Source of the DNA: Calothrix anomala FACHB-343
GTDB taxonomy: Bacteria; Cyanobacteriota; Cyanobacteriia; Cyanobacteriales; Nostocaceae
DNA length: 34,821 bases
NCBI RefSeq assembly: GCF_014696435.1
Contig: NZ_JACJQG010000090.1
Coordinates: 1 to 34,821, forward strand
Direction of reading: 5' to 3'
Of the stretch, positions 1-7,911 are shown one piece after another. Each line of letters starts with the position of its first letter. Positions within the stretch are counted from its first letter, which is position 1. The position numbers were made by a program, and so were the translations under genes. Under the pieces are notes generated by a model. It was not told where the DNA came from. It ran no database searches and worked only from the letters and a program-made list of their open reading frames with translations.

Positions 1-8
1 AACACAAA

Positions 9-2492
9 TTAACTCTTGGGAATCGCCGCACAGGTTAATGGTTGTTGTCCGGGAATGGGAGATTTAGCTGCTACTAGCTCAATTTTACCTTGGGCGTTAC
101 GATGCCAGGAATTAGCTTGGATAAGAACTGCTGGTGATGTAGGTATTTGAGTAATTACCTCAGCCGTTTTTCTATATGCAGAGATATCGCGAATATCAGC
201 CCAAGTGCGATCGCTCCCCACTTCCTGTGCTGGATTTTGTGGAATACCACCCCTTCCAATTGCCACAAAACTGCTGCCTTGAGTGTCCGCGCAACCTGTA
301 GCAATTTGCTGTGATGGGTCTGTCAATTCTACGGGCAATTCGACTAAACCGGAACTGGGGTCAACGCCGATGTTGTTAATTTGCACTATACCATTGACAT
401 TGAATTGGGAACTGGCAGTGATGTCATTGGTGAGGTCGGTTCTGGGGGTGAGGGTATTGTGAAAAGCTAGACCAATAATGCCTTGAGTGGTGATATTAAT
501 GTTACCGCCACGACCTTGGACAGCATTGGCGATGATGTCACTGTTTTCTAACCCAACAATTACTGGTGCGTTAATCAACAGGTTGCCACCATTGCCGTTG
601 CCCGCAGCAGTGGCGGAAATCAGGCTACCGTGACGCATCAGCAGATAATCTTGTAAGTTTAATTTGACATTACCCCCGTTTCCAGAGGCGGTTGAGGCGG
701 TGATGCTGCCTTGGTTGTCAACAAAAATAGAGTTGGCGTTAAGGAGCAAATCTCCTGCTCTACCAGGCCCATCATTTTTGACGCTGATATATGCCCCATC
801 GGTGATGCGTAAGAATGGTGTGTTAATGGTTAGGGAACCAGCGTTTCCTGTGGGAATGGCAGGAATTCCATAGGCAGCTTGAAAGGCTGGATCGACAATC
901 TGGGCGCTTGAAACAATGCTGCTAGATAGAATTGATTCGGCATCTCTACCCTGGATATCTACGGACTTTGAAGCATTAATCGTCACGTTACTGGCTGAAC
1001 CCGTAGCAAGGGTGCCAGACCCTAGCAAGCCACCGTCTCGAATCACTAATCTAGACGTGTTGATAAACGTGTTCTGGGCATTTCCAGAGTTGATAGTCGA
1101 TGAAGCTATGGCACTCGGTAAGAATATAATGGAGTTGTTACCAGCGATTTCTATTAAGTCTTGTGCATTAACTCTTAACGTTCCAGCCTGTCCAGAGCCT
1201 ACGGATGTGGAGAGAAGAGTGCCACCATTGACAATCTTTAGGTTGCCGGTTGAGAGCGTAACATTTCCGGCGTTGGCGGAGCTAACTGTGCTTGTTTCGA
1301 TCACAGACCCATTGCCTGGCTCGCCAGGGGCAAAGCCATCGATATTGGTTGAGCCTGCAACATTGACTGTGATATTGCCACCAGGTGCTGGAGCAAACGT
1401 CCGATTATTGATTTGTCCACCATTTTGGAGGGATAGCTGGGCGGCGGAGATAGTAATATCGCCAGTCTGACTCGTTCCTAAGTTGTCGATTTGGATGAGG
1501 CTGCCCTGTCTTCCCTCAGGTGTATTCCCCGTCAGGTTAAGAGTCCCGGTGGCATTGACTGTAATCTCAACAGACGCTTGTCTACCAAGGTTTTGGATCA
1601 AGGCTACCGAACCCTCGGTGAAGTTGATATTGCGTCCAAGTAATTGGATCGAGCCGCTGCTACCAGAAGCATCTAACAGAGATTGCTGGGCGAGATGGAT
1701 ATCGTTGAATTGTCGCACCCCTGAGTAATCCCCGACCCAGCCTTGCTCTGTGGGATTGAGTCTGATTTGCCCATCGCTGACACTGCCTATTTCCAAATGC
1801 CCGCCACCATTAACCCCTGCAATGCCACCAGTGAAGTTAACTCTAGAGCCTAGAAGTGCCAGTGTATTACCAGCCCCGACTTCTAACCCACTGGGATTCT
1901 GGCTGCGATTTGCGGGAGTAAAAGATCCGCTGATCAGGCGATGTCCATTTCCTTGCACGGTAATCTCTCTGGAATTTTGCCCCATTTGCAACCCAATCGG
2001 CACACTCATTGTCAACAAAGGCGGCGTACTGGGATTAGTCGTACTAAACTCTATTCCATCAGCAAACTTAATACTATTCGCCGTCGTCCCCACAAACGAA
2101 CCCCCAATATTCAGGCTGGCATTTGGCCCGAATACAATCCCGTTGGGATTCATCAAAAATAAACTGACTGGGTTATTGCTATTCAGCGTGCGAATCAACC
2201 CATCAATATTAGATACATTGCTACCTGTGACTCGGCTAAATATCGTTGTAATATTTGGCGTATTGGTTAAATCAAAAGTCGCTGAACCATCTGTAGGCAC
2301 AGAGAAATTACTGAAGCTGTGAAATAAATTATTACCTTTATTTATCCCGTTAAGAATATTAAAATTATTACCACTTGGATTGACAATGGTGTTAGTTGTA
2401 CCATCGGATGTTACCTGAGCAATCACCCCTTGCATCATTCCTGGAGTGAATAACCCACTTATTAATATAAATAGAAAAGGTACGACTCTCAT
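9..2492 (-). CDS. TpsA1: secreted filamentous haemagglutinin-like protein (two-partner secretion)
   Basis: Large secreted exoprotein of the two-partner secretion (type Vb) pathway. It should cross the inner membrane by Sec and the outer membrane through a TpsB pore, probably the one at 13908-15677. Residues 1-26 form a signal peptide ending AQ. The TPS domain follows, with the family motif NPNG near residue 115 and the cyanobacterial signature GTTANSIKFADG. The rest is Gly/Asn/Thr-rich parallel beta-helix-type repeat ending in a conserved tail (GCAD...RGGIPQNP...WHRN.QGKIELVA...LTCAAIPKS). The only two cysteines of the mature chain are in that tail. The start is the ATG at 2490-2492, not the TTG/GTG codons just upstream: AAGGAAG sits 9 nt before the ATG, and the product then begins MRVV like its paralogues (MRAI). 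Length 827 aa. The passenger substrate or ligand is unknown. Confidence 0.9.
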   Translation of the reverse strand: MRVVPFLFILISGLFTPGMMQGVIAQVTSDGTTNTIVNPSGNNFNILNGINKGNNLFHSFSNFSVPTDGSATFDLTNTPNITTIFSRVTGSNVSNIDGLIRTLNSNNPVSLFLMNPNGIVFGPNASLNIGGSFVGTTANSIKFADGIEFSTTNPSTPPLLTMSVPIGLQMGQNSREITVQGNGHRLISGSFTPANRSQNPSGLEVGAGNTLALLGSRVNFTGGIAGVNGGGHLEIGSVSDGQIRLNPTEQGWVGDYSGVRQFNDIHLAQQSLLDASGSSGSIQLLGRNINFTEGSVALIQNLGRQASVEITVNATGTLNLTGNTPEGRQGSLIQIDNLGTSQTGDITISAAQLSLQNGGQINNRTFAPAPGGNITVNVAGSTNIDGFAPGEPGNGSVIETSTVSSANAGNVTLSTGNLKIVNGGTLLSTSVGSGQAGTLRVNAQDLIEIAGNNSIIFLPSAIASSTINSGNAQNTFINTSRLVIRDGGLLGSGTLATGSASNVTINASKSVDIQGRDAESILSSSIVSSAQIVDPAFQAAYGIPAIPTGNAGSLTINTPFLRITDGAYISVKNDGPGRAGDLLLNANSIFVDNQGSITASTASGNGGNVKLNLQDYLLMRHGSLISATAAGNGNGGNLLINAPVIVGLENSDIIANAVQGRGGNINITTQGIIGLAFHNTLTPRTDLTNDITASSQFNVNGIVQINNIGVDPSSGLVELPVELTDPSQQIATGCADTQGSSFVAIGRGGIPQNPAQEVGSDRTWADIRDISAYRKTAEVITQIPTSPAVLIQANSWHRNAQGKIELVAAKSPIPGQQPLTCAAIPKS

Positions 2493-2521
2493 CACCAAAG
2501 ACTTCCTTTACTGATTTAAAG

Positions 2522-2533
2522 TTAGAGTTCCCA
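2522..2533 (-). promoter_or_regulatory. Conserved upstream motif of the tpsA array, copy 1
   Basis: On the minus strand this reads TGGGAACTCTAA, ending 29 nt before the tpsA1 ATG. The same motif occurs at the same distance before the other three tpsA genes, while the DNA between motif and start codon differs. That points to a selected promoter or leader element. Its exact role (promoter element, activator site) is inference. Confidence 0.55.
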
Positions 2534-2557
2534 TCCAGGGCATTATTTATAACATCA

Positions 2558-5173
2558 TTAACTTTTAGGAACAGCAGCACAGGTTAATATTTGTTGCGCC
2601 TCAGTAGGAGATTTATCTGCAATTAACTCAATTTTTCCTTGTGTATTACGTCGCCAACCTGTAGCCTGGACAAGAATTTTTGGAGATTCGGGTATTTGGG
2701 CTGTAACTTCGCCTGTTTTGCGGTATGCAGAGATGTCACGGATATCTGACCAAGTGCGATCGCTTCCCACTTCCTGAATTGGATTTTGTGGTATTCCACC
2801 CCTTCCCGTGGCGACAAAACTACTACCACTTGTATCTGCACATCCTGTAGCAATTTGCTGAGACGGATCAGTAATATTTGCAGGTAGTTCTACTAAACCA
2901 GAATTGGGGTCAACACCAACATGATTGATTTGTACTGTACCATTAACACCAAATTGAGAACTGGCTGTAATGTCATTTTCTGGAGTCAGTTGGGGGCGAA
3001 ACTTTAGTCCAAAGATACCTTGAGTTGTGATTTGAATGTTACCACCGCGACCTGTGACCGCGTTAGCCATAATGTCACTGTTGTTAAATCCAACAATAAC
3101 TGGCGAATTAATCATAATATTGCCGCCATCTCCTGAACCTAAAGCAGTTCCGATAATGAAACTCTGATCTCGAAGAATGAGCGCGTTTGTGTGGATATTC
3201 ATATCACCGCCTTGTCCTGAAGCTGTAAAACTCGCTAAATATCCCTGATTTAACTCCAACATTTCCGCATTGATGTTCAGTGCGCCTGCATTCCCAATCC
3301 CATAGTTACCAGTATTAATTCTGGCTTCATCGCTAATTTTGAGGATAGGAGTATTGACAGTCACCTGTCCCGAAGAACCTCTAGGAATTTCGCTCAAATT
3401 TAATAATTTGGTATAGTAATCAGCGCTCAAAAAGCTAACAGTTGAAGAAATATTACTACCATAGGTAATACTTGGCGATCGACCACTTAAATTAATCGAT
3501 TCCGTCGCATTAACAGTCAAATCACCGGCATTACCTACCCCAAGACTCGCAGTTGTTACACTACCACTGTCCTGGATTGTAAGTGTGCGAGTATTTAGTC
3601 TCAGTTTCCCAGCATTACCACCATGACCAATAGTCGTATTAGCAATGACGCTAGCAATACTTATGGGAGTTGCGCCAATGACACTCACGCTATCGGCATC
3701 AATTGTAACTGCACCACTCGTACCCAGTCCAAAGGTTGTAGAACCGAGATAAGCACCGTCGAACACAGATAAATTTTGTGTTGTGACATTCACATCACCA
3801 GCTTTTCCTGTAGAGGATGTGAGTGTTCCGATTACCGCGTAGGCTGAAGGGTCGGTAGAAATGTAACCATTGACATTTAAATTAGAGGTTGTGATGTTGA
3901 TATAACCACTATCGGCAGATTTATAATTACGGTTAGCAACTATCGCACCGTTGTTAACGCTTAAATTTGGTGTAATAACGCTAATATTACCACTCATACC
4001 AGTGTTGACAGTCTCGTTGATCATACTGGTACGGATTTTCAAGTTAGTAGTCGCACCAGACAATTTCAGACTATCAGAGGCGAAAACATCGATATCTCCA
4101 GCTTTTTGGACTCCTCGGTTTTGCACCCATAATACAGAGCCATCTGTGAGGCTAACAATGCGACCTTGTACTTGAATAGAACCCGCATTAATGCCATTGA
4201 CATTCACAAGCGATCGCTCTGTAAGATTAATATCACCAAATGTAGAGATGTTTTGATAATCTAGGTTAAATCCTTGATTGGCTCTATTGAGTTTAACTTC
4301 ACCTTCAGCTACGCCACCCAGTTCAACTCGTCCCTCTGGAGCGAGTAAAATCCCACCATTCAGGTCAATAGAAGAACCCAAAAGTGCTAATGTCTGTCCC
4401 GATTTCACAGCCAAATTACCCTCTAAGACTGTAGGAACATAGGGTGTAATCAGTGGATTTTGAGAGGTGAGATGATGTCCAGTTCCTTGTAAGGCAATTT
4501 TTCCTGAGTTTTGACCAAACTGTAAGCCTATTGGTACATTCATCGTTAATAATGGCTTCTCAGTTAAATTCACAGCACTAAATTCTGTACCATCTGCAAA
4601 CTTAATACTATTCGCCGTTGTCCCTATAAATGAGCCGCTAATATTTAATCTGGCATTTGCCCCAAATAAAATCCCATTGGGATTAATTAAAAATAAACTA
4701 ACTGGGTTATTGCCATGAATTGTGCTAATTAACCCATCAATACTAGAAATAGTATTACCTGTAACTCGACTAAATATGTTTGTAATATTTGGTGTATTCA
4801 CTAAATCAAAAGTTGCCGAACCACCCGTAGGTATTGAGAAATTATTAAAGCTATGAAATAAGTTATTCCCTTTTTCAATTCCGTTAATAATCTGAAAATC
4901 ATTACCATTAGAGTTAACAATTGTGTTAGTGCTGGCATCAGATGAAATCTGAGACATTGCAGGTAATACCATCCCCGCAGTCAATAATCCTGTGGTGAAT
5001 GCTGCGAGAAACTTATAGGACTTACGCAGTGTCAGATATTTTTCATGCTTTTTGTCAATGGTCAATAGTCCATAGTCCAAAAACCTGAATTTTGACCATT
5101 GACTTTTGACTTTTGACCACCCTTGTGAGGGTTTTTGTGTTCGGTGCGTAAGTCCTAACTTAATTGCCCTCAT
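2558..5173 (-). CDS. TpsA2: secreted filamentous haemagglutinin-like protein, signal region carrying a MITE
   Basis: Second TpsA paralogue, 871 aa as read. The normal family layout is present: TPS domain with NPNG, beta-helix repeats, and a C-terminal tail with the two conserved cysteines (TGCADTSGSS and LTCAAVPKS). The N-terminus is abnormal: residues 6-54 are encoded by a 142-bp inverted-repeat element plus a 5-bp target duplication (147 bp, exactly 49 codons). Removing them gives MRAIK joined to FLAAFTTGLLTAGMVLPAMSQ, a normal signal peptide. AAGGAG lies 10 nt before the ATG at 5171-5173, so the ribosome-binding site is still at the original start. Translation either reads through the element, leaving the hydrophobic segment at about residues 55-75, or starts at an internal TTG or CTG. 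Whether export still works cannot be told from sequence. Confidence 0.88.
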   Translation of the reverse strand: MRAIKLGLTHRTQKPSQGWSKVKSQWSKFRFLDYGLLTIDKKHEKYLTLRKSYKFLAAFTTGLLTAGMVLPAMSQISSDASTNTIVNSNGNDFQIINGIEKGNNLFHSFNNFSIPTGGSATFDLVNTPNITNIFSRVTGNTISSIDGLISTIHGNNPVSLFLINPNGILFGANARLNISGSFIGTTANSIKFADGTEFSAVNLTEKPLLTMNVPIGLQFGQNSGKIALQGTGHHLTSQNPLITPYVPTVLEGNLAVKSGQTLALLGSSIDLNGGILLAPEGRVELGGVAEGEVKLNRANQGFNLDYQNISTFGDINLTERSLVNVNGINAGSIQVQGRIVSLTDGSVLWVQNRGVQKAGDIDVFASDSLKLSGATTNLKIRTSMINETVNTGMSGNISVITPNLSVNNGAIVANRNYKSADSGYINITTSNLNVNGYISTDPSAYAVIGTLTSSTGKAGDVNVTTQNLSVFDGAYLGSTTFGLGTSGAVTIDADSVSVIGATPISIASVIANTTIGHGGNAGKLRLNTRTLTIQDSGSVTTASLGVGNAGDLTVNATESINLSGRSPSITYGSNISSTVSFLSADYYTKLLNLSEIPRGSSGQVTVNTPILKISDEARINTGNYGIGNAGALNINAEMLELNQGYLASFTASGQGGDMNIHTNALILRDQSFIIGTALGSGDGGNIMINSPVIVGFNNSDIMANAVTGRGGNIQITTQGIFGLKFRPQLTPENDITASSQFGVNGTVQINHVGVDPNSGLVELPANITDPSQQIATGCADTSGSSFVATGRGGIPQNPIQEVGSDRTWSDIRDISAYRKTGEVTAQIPESPKILVQATGWRRNTQGKIELIADKSPTEAQQILTCAAVPKS
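5016..5157. mobile_element. 142-bp MITE-like element inserted in tpsA2
   Basis: The ends are perfect 13-bp inverted repeats, TAGGACTTACGCA (5016-5028) and TGCGTAAGTCCTA (5145-5157). The element is flanked by a direct repeat ACTTA (5011-5015 and 5158-5162), consistent with a 5-bp target-site duplication. The interior contains cyanobacterial short-repeat sequence (GTCAATGGTCAATAGTCC and a GACTTTTGACTTTTGACC stretch) and no transposase. It is non-autonomous and would need a transposase from elsewhere. In its present orientation it is stop-free in the tpsA2 frame. Confidence 0.85.
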
Positions 5174-5203
5174 GTCTTAAATACTCCTTGGATATGACAC
5201 AAT

Positions 5204-5214
5204 TTAGATTTCCC
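5204..5214 (-). promoter_or_regulatory. Conserved upstream motif of the tpsA array, copy 2 (divergent)
   Basis: Minus strand GGGAAATCTAA, ending 30 nt before the tpsA2 ATG. It has one substitution relative to the GGGAACTCTAA core of the other copies. Spacing is conserved; function is inferred. Confidence 0.45.
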
Positions 5215-5276
5215 GAAATCGGAGAAATCCTAACAGTAAACAATATCCAAGAATTTATTTAGCTTTTAATTACGCT

Positions 5277-5345
5277 TTAAATAGTATTAATACGGGTTAA
5301 TACTTGTTTGAAAATGAGACAATATTTATCTGCAATTAATTCAAA
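5277..5345 (-). pseudogene. Vestigial tpsA 3' end
   Basis: The minus strand reads FELIADK...KQVLT...TI followed by a stop. It aligns with the tail of tpsA2 (KIELIADK...QQILTCAAVPKS), and at DNA level both 'ggttaatattt'-like and 'atttatctgcaattaa' blocks are shared. It lies directly downstream of intact tpsA3 and before tpsA2. It is the decayed end of a former extra tpsA copy or an unequal-recombination scar. No more than the last 23 or so codons remain recognisable. Confidence 0.6.
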
Positions 5346-5351
5346 CACAAA

Positions 5352-7814
5352 TTAACTCTTGGGAATCGCCGCACAGGTTAATGGTTGTTGCATTTGAGTA
5401 GAAGATTTAGCTGCTACTAGCTCAATTTTGCCTTGGGTGTTACGATGCCAGGAATTAGCTTGGATGAGAACTGCTGGGAATGGAGGTGTTTGAGTCATTA
5501 CCTCAGCCGTTTTTCTATATGCAGAGATGTCGCGCATATCAGACCAAGTGCGATCGCTCCTCACTTCTTGGGTTGGATTTTGCGGTACACCACCCCTTCC
5601 GATAGCGACAAAACTACTACCACTAGTATCCGCACATCCTGCGGCTATTTGTTGCGATGGATCGGTGACATTTGCTGGTAGTTCGACTAAGGCAGAATTG
5701 GGATCGACACCAATATTATGAACGTTAACTGTACCATTCACCCCAAATTGCGAACTGGCGCTAATATCATTTTCTGGTGTTAGTTGCGAACGATATTCTA
5801 AACCGAAAATACCCTGAGTATTAATGTTAATATTACCACCTTGGCCTTGAACAGCATTGGCAATGATATCGCTGTTTTTCCACCCGAAAATAATCGGTGA
5901 GTTAATAGTAATATTTCCCCCGTTACCATTACCTTGTGCCGTGGAGGTAATTTGACTGCGATCGCGAATTAACAGCAAATCTCTGACTTGTAAGCTGATA
6001 TCGCCACCATTACCTGATTCTGTTTGTGCTTGAATTAAAGCTTGATTTTTCAATTGGATCTGATCGCTAATAATTTGCAGATTTCCTGCATTTCCAGTAC
6101 CTTGACTAGTAACTGTTACTGTTCCCCCATCTGTGAGTGTGAGTTTGGGTGTAGTAATAGTCACATTACCTGCATTTGCTGTCAGTATATCTGGTAAACC
6201 AAAGATTTCACGTATTTGCGGACTGAAACGCACAACAGAAGAGCCAATATTACTATTATTACTGCTACCACGACCACTAATGGCGATCGCGTCACTAGCA
6301 TTGATTTGGACATTCCCACCATTACCGACAAATAATGCAGATGAACCAATTATTCCACCATTTAATATCTGCAATTTCCCAGTATCTAATCTCAAATCTC
6401 TGGCATTTCCATCGGAAAATGTGGTGATACCAATATTGCTAGACAGTCCAAAAGGATTTTCACCCATAACGGTGGTATTTTGATTGCGAATCATTACCTG
6501 ACCAGTGGAGCCACTACCAAATGTCGCCGATAATAATGTAGCTCCCCCAGAGACTAATAAATTATTCCCATTAACCATGATATCTCCAGCCGCTCCTGTT
6601 GCATGGGCGCTAGTACTAATAGCTGTCGCTCCAGTGGGATTGAGGGGTGAAAAACCGGATACCTCTATATCTGCTGCTTGAATCTGGATGTTACCACCCT
6701 TAGCAGTGCCAAAAGTTACAGTAGCTATTCCTGAACCTTCTTTGATTGTCAAACGGGGAGTAATAATACTGATATTTGCACTGTCTCCCGTTCCCAAAGC
6801 TTCTCCACGAATCCAACTACGAACTTTAGCATCGGGTGTGGTACCAATAATTGCGATCGCTGCTGATGCTTGTAAGTTAATATTTCCACCGGGAAGAACG
6901 CCGTAATTCTGGGATAAAATCAACGAACCATCAGTAAAGCCTATATTTCTTCCCTGGAGTTGAACTGAACCGGAGTTAAACCCACTCACATCTAATAGTG
7001 ACTTTTGCGCCAGTTTAATATCTGCAAAACTTTGTCCCTGCTCGTACTCCAATTTATAACCCTGAGTAATCGGTACTAAACTAACTAATCCTGCACCTCC
7101 CAAACTTCCTAATTCTATTTGACTTGTTTGGGCACTCAGCGTCGCACCATCCAAACTGATATTTCCACCCACCAATGCTAAGGTTTTTCCTGACTGTACT
7201 TGTAATTTTGTGGAGCTAGGATTGCGAATTACAGGCGAAAAACTACTGAGAGTATCTAGGTTATGTCCTGTACCTTGGACTTGTATCGATGCGGGATTCT
7301 GTCCCATCTGCAAACCAATAGGTACAGTCATGGTTAATAATGGTTTAGCAGCAGAATTTATAGCACTAAATTCAACTCCATCAGCAAATTTGATGCTATT
7401 AGCAGTAGTCCCGACAAATGAGCCGCTAATATTCAAACTGGCATTTTGACCAAATACAATTCCATTGGGATTGATTAAAAACAAACTGACTGGATGATGA
7501 TTGTTAAGAGTTTGAATTAATCCATCAATCGTAGAAATACTCCCACCTGTAACCCGACTGAAGATATTAGTAATATTTGGCGTATTGACTAAATCAAAAG
7601 TTGCTGAACCATCTGTAGGGACTGAGAAATTACTGAAACTATGAAATAAATTATTACCTTTGGCAGTGCCGTCAGTAATTGTAAAATGATTGCCTGAAGG
7701 GGTGACAATGGTGTTGGTGGTAGCGTCAGATTGTACCTGAGCGATCGCACTTTTGCAAATTGCACCAGGTAATAACCCCATTATCAGTGTAGATACACAA
7801 GCGATCGCTCTCAT
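5352..7814 (-). CDS. TpsA3: secreted filamentous haemagglutinin-like protein
   Basis: Third TpsA paralogue, 820 aa. The signal peptide (MRAIACVSTLIMGLLPGAICKSAIAQ) is followed by the TPS domain with NPNGIVFG and GTTANSIKFADG, then Gly/Asn-rich beta-helix repeats and the shared tail with the two conserved cysteines. Its last 16 codons plus untranslated DNA (5344-5390) are nearly identical to the tpsA1 end (1-47), so these two copies were duplicated or converted recently. The ATG at 7812-7814 has only a weak upstream purine stretch. It belongs to the minus-strand array and likely shares the TpsB at 13908-15677. Confidence 0.9.
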   Translation of the reverse strand: MRAIACVSTLIMGLLPGAICKSAIAQVQSDATTNTIVTPSGNHFTITDGTAKGNNLFHSFSNFSVPTDGSATFDLVNTPNITNIFSRVTGGSISTIDGLIQTLNNHHPVSLFLINPNGIVFGQNASLNISGSFVGTTANSIKFADGVEFSAINSAAKPLLTMTVPIGLQMGQNPASIQVQGTGHNLDTLSSFSPVIRNPSSTKLQVQSGKTLALVGGNISLDGATLSAQTSQIELGSLGGAGLVSLVPITQGYKLEYEQGQSFADIKLAQKSLLDVSGFNSGSVQLQGRNIGFTDGSLILSQNYGVLPGGNINLQASAAIAIIGTTPDAKVRSWIRGEALGTGDSANISIITPRLTIKEGSGIATVTFGTAKGGNIQIQAADIEVSGFSPLNPTGATAISTSAHATGAAGDIMVNGNNLLVSGGATLLSATFGSGSTGQVMIRNQNTTVMGENPFGLSSNIGITTFSDGNARDLRLDTGKLQILNGGIIGSSALFVGNGGNVQINASDAIAISGRGSSNNSNIGSSVVRFSPQIREIFGLPDILTANAGNVTITTPKLTLTDGGTVTVTSQGTGNAGNLQIISDQIQLKNQALIQAQTESGNGGDISLQVRDLLLIRDRSQITSTAQGNGNGGNITINSPIIFGWKNSDIIANAVQGQGGNININTQGIFGLEYRSQLTPENDISASSQFGVNGTVNVHNIGVDPNSALVELPANVTDPSQQIAAGCADTSGSSFVAIGRGGVPQNPTQEVRSDRTWSDMRDISAYRKTAEVMTQTPPFPAVLIQANSWHRNTQGKIELVAAKSSTQMQQPLTCAAIPKS

Positions 7815-7844
7815 GCCTAAAATTATCTTTGACTCTAACTTTAA

Positions 7845-7856
7845 TTAGAGTTCCCA
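7845..7856 (-). promoter_or_regulatory. Conserved upstream motif of the tpsA array, copy 3
   Basis: Minus strand TGGGAACTCTAA, ending 30 nt before the tpsA3 ATG. Identical in sequence to copies 1 and 4. Confidence 0.55.
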
Positions 7857-7911
7857 AAATAGCATAGTTTCTAACTTGCCTCATCCAGGATACAATCTGT
7901 TATAGTTTGCT

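Noticed and set aside
664-2322. Plus-strand open frames across the tpsA genes (similar ones in the other three copies)
   Set aside because: They are antisense to strongly supported TpsA proteins. The repetitive Asn/Gly/Thr codon pattern keeps the opposite strand open, and no ribosome-binding site or recognisable product was seen.
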